Below are positions 1 through 10,300 of a stretch of 64,000 nucleotides of DNA, one piece after another. The position numbers and the translations under genes are program-made. This stretch comes from Brasenia schreberi (Eukaryota; Streptophyta; Magnoliopsida; Nymphaeales; Cabombaceae), in the NCBI GenBank assembly GCA_036023115.1, contig JAYKKT010000090.1, positions 27,487,501-27,551,500 of the forward strand. The letters run 5' to 3'. The notes below the pieces were generated by a model. The model did not search any database, had not been told where the DNA came from, and worked only from the letters and a program-made list of their open reading frames with translations. How positions within the stretch are numbered: the stretch's first letter is position 1; each line of letters starts with the position of its first letter.

Positions 1-519
1 GCTCCTACATGAACTTTTAAAATTTTGTTTTATGCCTCTCAATCAGCTTGTTAAACTTAGTTTAGATAGAATATGTATATTAGTAGTTTGCATTCTCCAC
101 CTTCTTTCTTTATAAATAAAGAAAAAGCTTGGTATATGCTAGTAATACTATAAACAAATCTCAACCATCTAGTATGCAAAATTGGGGATTATATTTGAAA
201 TTAAAATACAAAATAGATACTTATACTTTTCCTAAAAGAAAAGAATGTATCAAAAGATTTCTGAAAGATGAACATGCTTGCTTTTAGGCCACGGTTTTTA
301 TTATTGTGTCCTTGTTACTTGTAATCCGGATCTGATTATCTAGTGTCTCAATACATGGTTTGATATGAAACCAATTGGATCGATTCAAACTGATTAGACT
401 GATCCAAAACCACAGTTTGCTTTGATGGTTGAAACAAAACAAACCGGGTCATAAATACTCCTAGGTATAGTAATTTTATTGTATGTCTCGTGATTTTGTA
501 TTCTTGTTAAACATAGGAT
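1..519. other. Intergenic, no gene seen
   Basis: AT-rich sequence without a convincing reading frame on either strand. Nothing recognisable is seen before the MITE that starts at 520. Confidence 0.6.
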
Positions 520-998
520 TAGAGGTGCTCACAGTTCAGTTTGGTTATGTTCTAACCTCAATCTCAAGCTAAACCACTACTTCCAGTTTCTGGATTTTGA
601 GAACCGAACCAAATTGGAGAATAACCAAAACCAAAACGACGGTTTCTGTCTGGTTTGGTTCTAGATTACAGTTCTTTTTATAATGCAACGTAAGAACGAT
701 GGTAGAAAGCTACCGTAAGTGTTAACCCTAAACAAAAAATAATTTAATATCATGTGGTCAATGACCAACTAATAGATATTAATATGATAAGAACAAATAT
801 TACACTTGATTTTAGCCAAAAGGATAAGAAAAGTATGTCTTATTCGGTACCCTTCAATGTTTTTTTTTATAGTGCTCAACCCATCCTATATTCCATTTCC
901 TGCTTGATATGGGACGGACTAAACTCATACATTTTATCGTCGGTTCGGTTCGGTTTGAACAGTTTGGATCGGTTCCAGTGGATCCTTGAACACCCCTA
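520..998. mobile_element. hAT-type MITE with TIRs and 8-bp TSD
   Basis: The left end reads TAGAGGTGCTCA (520-531). The right end (987-998) is the reverse complement of TAGGGGTGTTCA, so the 12-bp terminal inverted repeats match at 10 of 12 positions. The flanks are CATAGGAT (512-519) and GATAGGAT (999-1006), an 8-bp duplication with one mismatch, as hAT transposition leaves. The 479-bp interior has no transposase frame, so the element is non-autonomous. It lies about 370 bp upstream of the ERI1-like start codon and could carry promoter sequence for it (inference). Confidence 0.85.
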
Positions 999-1369
999 GA
1001 TAGGATCAAGTAACAAACCACCCGTTTATGTTACTTTGGATGGACACGAACATAAAACTTTCAGGTGGATTTCATGTTGAATTGCTAACAGTTTCGTTTT
1101 GGATTGTGAACCCAAAGACAAACAACCCTTGCCTCTTTGGTAATTCAGGTAGACTCCGAGGACAAACACTTTTTTTGGTGTTTATGTCAAGTCCATGTCG
1201 TGTGTTGTCATTCCACGAGCTTGGCCAATGCTCAGCCCCCACTGCCTCTCATGAGTTACAGGTTCGGGTCGTGTGTGCCCGTCGAGCTGCCCGACCCGTC
1301 GCCTTCCGCGAACAGATGTGGGATAAAGTTTGGGCCATGGACACAGCATGAGTGCTCTGGCTCCCAGCC
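999..1369. other. Upstream/5'-leader region of the ERI1-like gene
   Basis: This stretch becomes GC-richer toward the first exon and is open in several overlapping frames on both strands, none of which resembles a known protein. It probably holds the promoter and 5' leader. A stretch near 1028-1090 (TTACTTTGGATGGACA) resembles one near 12441-12490, so part of it may be an unclassified dispersed repeat. Confidence 0.4.
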
Positions 1370-4300
1370 ATGTCTGCCGCGAGCGCCAAGGTTTGCTGTC
1401 GCGCGCTACTGCGCCGAGGCATAGCCACCAAAGCAAAGAGGGATGCCCGCCTCTTTCCTCCTCGAGTCTTGCTATCCAACAAGCCAATCATGGCGTCGAT
1501 GCACTCTGTTCCTGCGGACGCTTTGTTCGCGCCGACCACGAAAAGTTGGAGATCTCTGTGCTTGTATTATACTCAAGGTCAGTGCACCAAGGTGCGCCTT
1601 TCGCCCCTATCTAACAATCCTTTATTTTGTAGTTTGCTCCTTGATGCCTTCTTTGTTGCGTGGTAGCTCTCATTCTTCGAATTTCTTGATCAATAGTTTG
1701 TTGGTGTTAGCTAGATGATTGGTTTCAAGCAAAGTTTTGACACCGTATATGGGAAGTCATTGCATTTGTTTGTTTCGCGCTCATGAGAAAATGGGTTGCA
1801 CCTCAAAGGAAAGATTTGATATGGTATGTAGAAAACTCGTAAGTGGTTTCACTGGAATGAGTCGCAAATAATTGAAAAATGTTAGTGCCCGGTACTATCA
1901 GAGAGGTCGTAATTCACCTTTATGGTCATTGAGAAAATTGTGCCGCATTGGCCGTAGGTGGTACTTTTGTATTGTTTGTTTCACGGTTCATTTTAAATTT
2001 GCGTCATAACCGTGAAAAGTGGTGTTTCCTGTCTGGTTTCTATTGTTTGTTACATAATTGTGTAAATGATCTTTCCATATGGAAGCACCCAAGTTCATCC
2101 TGAAGCAGGATCCCTCAATGCTCTGTGATTGTAGTGAATTCGAGGGAAAGAGATTTTGAGTTACCAACTCAAGATTTCACCTTATAAGTAATACTGCGTC
2201 GTCCAATTTCTCTGCAGATTCCCCATCTAAGCAGATGGGATTCGAATATCACCGAGGCACAAAACTATAGCAGCTAGGCATCTATCTTCTAACTTCTTAA
2301 GTTTTGGGACATGAAAAGATTTGCTGGTTGGTACGTGGGAATGAATTCTTGAGAATCCTTAAGTTGGGAATTTCTAGTTCCCAAGTGGAAATCTAGATTA
2401 TATATTTTAATCCCCTTTATACTGTTTTTTCTTTTAGTTTTCACTCTGAGAATCTTTTATGCTAGTGGTTTCATGTGCAAGATGGAAGAAAGATCTTACT
2501 TTCATGTATTTTTCTTGAGTGAAGATTATCCTGTTTGAGAATTCTTACATAATTATATATTCTATACGAAACAATACAACTGTCGGCCATGCCTAAACAA
2601 TACAACTGTCTGTCACATATGGGTTTAAAACGTGGTACTTAATGTTCCTGGAAAAGGAATTTTGCCTGTTAGCAAAATACTTAAGAAGATCCCCTTTATA
2701 CATATAGATTAAGCTTCTCTCAAAACAAAAACAGAAGTATTGATTAGGCAAAACAACATGATTACATATATACTATTTCATTAAAAATGACAATGTACTC
2801 TAGTTAAAAATGCTCCTCCATTAGAAATCACACGGTCCATGGCTCTGTATGTGTATGTGCTTCTTCTTCTTCTTCTTCTTTTGTGCGTGTGTGTGTGAGA
2901 GAGAGTTGAAAACATGTGAGTGTGTCTATGAATACATACACAGGCATCCACACGAGCATCATCATGTTAGAATTTGCTATATTATAATTTCACGATATGA
3001 TTCTTTTCCCTTTGATATCCCCTTTATACATATAGATTAAGCTTCTCTCAAAACAAAAACAGAAGTATTGATTAGGCAAAACAACATGATTACGTATATA
3101 CTATTTCATTAAAAATGACAATGTGCTCTAGTTAAGAATGCTCCTCCATTAGAAATCACACGGTCCATGGCTCTGTATGTGTATGTGCTTCTTCTTCTTC
3201 TTTTGTGCTTGTGTGTGAGAGAGAGAGTTGAAAACATGTGAGTGTGTCTATGAATACATACACAGGCATCCACACGAGATCATCATGTTAGAATTTGCTA
3301 TATTATAATTTCATGATATGATTCTTTTCCCTTTGATAAATTTAAACTCTTAAAATTTGGAGATCAATACCAAATTCTCAATTAGTTCAGGATATGCATA
3401 TCTTCCCACCTGATAAGTGATAAAATATTATTGAAAGAGGAGAATAATACTTACAAACTTTGACAGATTGGAGACATGCCTCCAATCTGTCCCAAGATTC
3501 AATGTGACACACCAATGGCCAGCCTTTCTTCACCTCTTCTAAGGATTAACCCTGATCTAGATATATATAATCTATCTAACTTAAATGATTAAATTACCCC
3601 TAAGAATAATTAAATACTACTAAAAGAACATAGCCTACTCTAAGACCCAAAACGACATTTACATGACTACATAAATAATCTTTAGCACTCCCCCTCAAGT
3701 TGGGTGAAAGATATTGAGAACACCCAACTTGGACAAAGTGTCTCTGAGTTGTCTGCTTGTAGTAGCTTTAGTCAAGAAGTCAGCTCTCTGTCTTGATGAC
3801 TGAACATACTCCAACTTGAACTCTTGATTGGAAATTTTCTCTCTGATGAAGTAGCAATCAATTTCTATATGTTTGGTTCTTTCGTGGTAAACATGATTGA
3901 ATGTCATGTGAATTGTTGCACTGCTATCACAATATAGTGGTATTGGCTGAATAGAAGTAATTCCAAGTTCACATATTAATGAATATACCCATTTTCCTTC
4001 ACACATGGCTTGTGTTATTGCTCTGTATTCTGCTTCAGCTGTAGATCTGGCAACAATTGTCTGTTTTTTACTTTTCCATGATATAAAATTTCCACCAAGT
4101 AGTGTAACATAACCTGTGGTTGATTTGTGATCATCATGGGATCCTGCCCAGTCTACATTAAAATAAAGTTCAATACAAAGATTGGAGGATTTAGTATAGA
4201 GTAAACCCAGGTCAGATGTTGATTTGAGGTATCGAAGAATTCTATACACTGCATCCATATGGTTCTTGGTAGGTGAATGCATATATTTGCTCACAATGCC

Positions 4301-7300
4301 AACTGCATAAGTAATGTCTGGACGTGTAATTATCAGATATATAAGTTTGCCAACCAACGTCTGATATTTGTGAATGTCTCTGAACTCTTCACTATCACCG
4401 ATGAACAATTTTTATAATGTCATCCACATACACTAATACCATCAGCATTACTCCCCCGAAATGTAATGTTTAAGGAACAATGTATGGTCCCCTTGACTCG
4501 TTTATACCCCAAGGTTGTCATAACTCTAGTAAACCTTCCAAACCAAGCTCTAGGTGATTGTTTCAGCCCATACAAGGCCTTTTTAACCCGCATACCGTGT
4601 TGGCAGCCACATTCTTGTCATATCCTGGAGGTAATTCCATGTAAACTTCCTCTTCAAGGTCTCCATGCAAGAAGGCATTTTTCACATCTAACTGCCATAT
4701 ATCCCACTTCAAGTTCGCTGTCAAACTGAGAAGTATTCGTATGGAAGTAAGTTTAGCCACAGGAGCAAATGTTTCAGTGTAGTTAATGTCATATGACCCT
4801 CTTTAGCAACCAGTCTTGTTTTATATCTTTCTATGGTTCCATCTGCCTTATATTTAATCGTGAATACCCATTTGCATCCTACAATATTGTTGTTAAGAGG
4901 TAGTTTTGTGATAGTCTAGGTGTTGTTTTTTACAAGAGCCTTCAATTCCCCTTTATTGCAACTTTCCATAAAGGACACTTGCCTCTTCAAATGTTGTAGG
5001 AACTTTATGTTTCTCAACATTCATAACAAAATGTCGATAATTCTCAGAAGTATTTCCATATGACACAATCTGAGATAGGATATCGTGCACATGTGTGTTT
5101 ACCTTTGCGAATGGCAATAGGAATCTCCAGGTCTTCTTCCACTTGCAATTGAGGATCTGAGTCCGGAAAAATCTCTTTAGCACATGTTTCTTCTTGAGAG
5201 TAAATAATTTTTCTCGGTCCTTTCTTGTACATGAGGATCTCCTTTGATTCATGCACCTTCTCTCTATAATCAGCTGCATGATACTCCCCCTCACTAGGAA
5301 CTAGTGGAAGGACAGAAGGACTATTATGTTGAGGTGTAGTTGACTCCTTTTGAGAAGAGTAATAGGGAGTAGATTTTGAGAATGTGACATCCATAAAAAC
5401 ATATAGTTTTTTAAGAAGGGGGTCATAGCAATTGTAGCCTTTTTTAGAGTTTGAATAAAATACACTTCAATGACTTTGCATCAAGTTTATCACGATTTGG
5501 TAGATGAATATGTATAAAACAGGTACAACCAAAGATACGAGGCACTATATGGAAGGGCTTCGATTCTTTATCAAGACATTGCATAGGACTTGCACCCTGG
5601 ATGGTATTACTCGGCATTCTATTGATTAGATGAACAACAATAAGGACAACTTCTCCCCAGTAGAATTTATGAACATTATTTTGGATTAATAGAGTTCTAG
5701 ATACCTCGAGAATATGACTATTTTTCCTTTCAGCAATGCCATTTTGCTGAGGTGTATAAGAGAAGGAGGTCTGATGAATAATGCCCTGTGATTGTAGATA
5801 CTCTTGTAACTGTTTGCCAATGTATTCTCCCCCATTATCTAACCGAAGAATTTTCACGGAAGCATTGAATTGAGTAAGAATAAATTTATGCACAATGAGA
5901 AAGATAGAAGAAACTTCAGATTTTGATTTTATTAAATAAACGATTGTAAGACGTGTACAATCATCAATAAAGGAGACAAAATATTTATGACCAAACAATG
6001 AGGTAACTGGACTGGGACCCCATATATCAGAATAAAGAAGTTCAAAAGGTTGAGATTGCCTAGAGTTACTTAAAGGATAAGGAGTTCTTTGGTGTTTCCC
6101 AAGCTGACAGACTTCACATTCAAACTGAGATTTATTGGACTTAACTCTAAGATGAGGTATAACATATTGAAGTTTTGACACAGGTAGATGACGAAGACGA
6201 CAATGCCAAAGGCTAATTTCTACATCCTGAACTGTTGCTGCTGAAGCACTGGAAGAAGTTGTAGGCTGAGAGTAATCTTCCAGAATGTATAATCCCTTTT
6301 GTAGTTTACCATGACCAAAGATTTTCTCCGTTTTCAGATCCTGAAATACACAGCCAGTAGGATGAAAGGTTACACAACAATCCATAGTACGAGTTAAAGA
6401 GCTAACTGAAAGTATATTTATCGGAAAACTGAGAACATGATATACTGATTTTAAATCTAAGAAACATGTATGCACACTTTCTAATCTAATCATATAAGAA
6501 TAAGAACCATTTGCCAACTTAATCGGTTCCTGTTTTTGAAGAGTTTTCTATTCTGAAAAATATGATAATTCTCCTACCATGTGATATGTAGTACCTGAAT
6601 CAATTATCCAAGTTTTTAAGTGACAATGAGACAAGTGGTTACCCTTCATAGTATGTGTAGCCTGTGCTACTGTAGCCTGAGATGAAGAAGATGGGGATTG
6701 TTCGGATAGTTTATGTTCGAGGCCCTCTATTCTTTTAATAATCTCTTGAATTCTATCTGTGCTTGGAGCTTAATTTTTTGCAGCATGAACCGAGTGATTG
6801 CGATTTCTATAATAATCCGGTTTACCATGTAATTCCCAACAATTTTCTTAGTATGTCATGATTTGCCACAATGTGAACAAACAAGTTTTTCTTTTTCATC
6901 AGAATGAAATCTACCACGTCCACGACCACGACTCTGTTGTCCACCTCGTTCACGAAAGTGTGAATTGTCTCTTCTTACTTGAAGTGCATGTTGATCAGTA
7001 ACAGGAACGTTATCCTTCTCAAGATTTCTGCGATCTTCTTCTCTGATTAACAGAGAGTATACTATGCCCAGTGATGGAAGCTCTTCTCTGCCTAAGATAT
7101 TAAGTTTTACTGACTCAAATTCAGAATTTACACCCCACAATAGGTCAAATACTTTATTCTTTTCACTCTCAACATTTCTTTCATTGTTAGAAGCAAAACA
7201 CTTTATATTAGTATAATAGAGAAGTTCATCTCAGAGGCCTCGAAGATCTGCATAATATTCGTTGATAGACCGAGTTTCTTGTTTACATTTTCTGATTTTT

Positions 7301-10300
7301 TCCAAAATCTCGTATTCTTTAGCCACATTCTTTTTTCTGGAGTAGGGTTCGGAGACTGCACACCAAATCTCATGAGCTGATTCAAGGAACATGAAGGTTT
7401 TTGCAATTGATGGAATCATAGATTGAAGTAGCTAGGATGATATTAGGGCATCTTCACTTCACCAAACAGGATAGTGAGTATCATGTATTTCTGGAGTAGG
7501 TGTCTGACCCATGAGATGGGCCCATCTCCCCCTAGTTATAACAACCTGTTTCACGAACCTAGACCACTCCAGATAATTTCTTCTATCCAACTTCGTTGTT
7601 GTAATCTGAAAAGTGTTCAAATATCATGAGTGGAGATTTAATTGCCTTGCCTTTACTTGCCATAGATATTCAACTCCAAGTAGGAATATCCTTAGTAATC
7701 TTATTCAAGTAACAATACACAGAATCTGTCCTCTACACTGTTTTAATTTGATTTGAACTCCAAAAATGAGAGCCAAGTATATCAATTATGAGACTGCCGC
7801 CTCCAGGTATGTCCATGATAAAGGCGCAATATGCAGGTCAATCTGAATGAGACTGTCTACGATAATGAAGAAACCAGCACCTCCCCTTTTCAATGATCAA
7901 TCGCAGCCAAGTTCACTGGTAATGTGTCGACTGTCTGTAGTAATGAATCACAAGTGAAGTGCCGACTGTCACCTCCCCAATGATCAATCGCACCCAAGGT
8001 CACAGGTAATGTGTCGTCTGTCTGTTGTAATGAATCACAGGTTGTGTGTCGACTGTTAATGCTATGCGTGCAGCCACAAAAAAGATCAGACAAGTTGTGT
8101 GTGAACCGCCCTTGATTCTTGCAGAAAACACACTTGTCAATAGGCGATTTCAATGAGATTTCTTCCCACACACAAATCGGATTCTTTTAAACAAAAAAAC
8201 GCAGATTTACAGGCCTTCTAGGCTATGATACCATGATAAAATATTATTGAAAGAGGAGAATAATACTTACAAACTTTGACAGATTGGAGACATGCCTCCA
8301 ATCTGTCCCAAGATTCAACGTGACACACCAATGGCTGTCGTCCAGCCTTTCTTCACCTCTTCTAAGGATTAACCCTGATCTAGATATATATAATCTATCT
8401 AACTTAAATGACTAAATTACCCCTAAGAATAATTAAATACTACTAAAAGAACATAGCCTAATCTAAGACCCAAAACGACATTTACATGACTACATAAATA
8501 ATCTTTAACAATAAGCTTTAAGGTTTAAAAAAATTAGTACTGAACTCTTGGTCATACTGATTGCTGTTTATTTATTGTAAATACTAAAAACATATTTTCT
8601 TTATTTTTTATTAGCTATTTTAGCAGGTAACAGGTACTATATAGCTTTTTCTGGAATGCAGGTGAATGACCCACTGCACCTTGAAAAGTTCAATCACGAC
8701 TTCTCGAATGAGTTCCAAGTTAAGACTGAACATAGAAAAAGTTGTCTCCGTAGAACTTGGATTATTTCTTGGTGCTTGATTTGGAAGGGAAAGTTGAAAT
8801 TCTAGAATTTCCTGTTGTAATGATTTCTGCAAAACTGATGGAATTCATCGATTCTTTTCACAGGTACAAGATTCCTCCAACTCAGCAAATATGACAAATA
8901 GAGAGGAGAAAGGAAAATATATGGAATGAATGTCAAGGAGTTACACAATGCATGAGCAACACGACTGTAACTTCTATGGTGCCAAAGTTATTGCTTGAAC
9001 ATGCGTATCATGACATAAAATTGTGTATAGTTCTGAGGAGGTTTGTGGGCTTAAAAAATTAGATGCATTTCTACAGCAATTTTGATACAATGTGATCCAT
9101 AGTCAACAGTATCGGTGATATTTTTGAAATATCTATTTGGAAAGAAAGAAATTAGTCATTTTTTCATTTTAAATTATGTTTTCTTTTTCATATTTTTGAC
9201 TTTGTAAATTTTTTAAATGGTTTTCTATAACTTATGACTGTAAATGGTGATTATTTCTTAAATTTTAATTTTTATTGTATTTAAAAGTTTGCATACAAGA
9301 TTTTTCCAAGGGATCTTAGTGAGAAACGTAACTTCCTGAAGATACCTCTCTATGAGAACCTTCCTGAGAATGAGACCAGTGACTGTTCTGAACTTAACTG
9401 GGGTTGTCAATATGTTCCAAATGGGGAGCTTGGATGCTACTCACTAGCACTTATAACTTGGACTTCACACACATGCCATATGTTTGTTGTGGCCAATTCA
9501 GAATACAGATTAACTTTTCCTTCCCTTTCTTGCCTAGTGTGGTTGGTGATGATTAGCTCTGCAACATGAAAACTTCTTTCTTGAACAAGTCGACATATGA
9601 GGTGTTAAGCTCGTAGTTTCCCCATATTTTGGCACTGTTTATCTTGTTTGTGAAAATAGGTGCTTTTGTAAGAATTTTTTTTGGCACTTGATTGCCTTTA
9701 GAGTATATGATTAGCCAAATTTTCTACGTGTATTGAAAAGCTAAATCCTATGAAGATGTTGCAAAAGCTGGAATAGGTGCTTATAGAACAAAACCTTTTG
9801 TGAAACTATACTTTCAAGGTCATGGTGATTTCAAGACAATAGTTAGATTTAAAGTAAAAACAACAAATCAGCACAAAAACTTGATCACTGGAATTGTGTC
9901 AATTTTGACTGTTCTACATCTAAAAGGAATGCAATTTTGACTTGTATCTGGTCCTCCAAAAGTTCGCACTTTCATATCTTTCTACTTTTCCTGTATTTTG
10001 TGCATGGCTATCGAGGCACTTGTTCTTACATATTGCCAGCAGTTCAACCTCTTAAACATCTGTTTTCAAATGCCGTGTTATTTCTGATGACAGGTTTGTA
10101 AGGCCAACAAAAATGACTGAACAGAGGATAAATGAATATACAACAACAACTAAGCTTTTTCCCATACTAGACGGGGTCGGCTACATGGATTCTTTGTTTC
10201 CACAGAGCCCTATCATGTGCCTGAGGATAAATGAATATATTGAAGGAAAATATGAAAAGCTTGGAATCGAACTGTAAATTATCCTCTGCTTTATTTATCC

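Larger units (their letters stand above)
3418..8510 (-). mobile_element. Copia LTR retrotransposon, complete but coding-defective
   Basis: Both LTRs run TG...CA (3418-3687 and 8234-8510) and the element is flanked by the 5-bp duplication ATAAG (3413-3417, 8511-8515). On the minus strand the 5' LTR is followed by TGGTATCATAGCC, close to the plant initiator-tRNA-Met primer-binding site, and the 3' LTR is preceded by the polypurine tract TTGAGGGGGAG. Domain order on the minus strand is gag, protease, integrase, reverse transcriptase, RNase H, which is the Copia order. Frames are broken by stops and frameshifts in gag, before integrase and in RT. The element lies in intron 1 of the ERI1-like gene, antisense to it. 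Confidence 0.95.

Noticed and set aside
1182..1539. Overlapping minus-strand open frames in the GC-rich stretch near 1.2-1.5 kb
   Set aside because: They are mostly antisense to the upstream region and exon 1 of the ERI1-like gene and have no domain-like sequence.
4466..4729. An 87-codon plus-strand frame
   Set aside because: It is antisense to the Copia reverse transcriptase.
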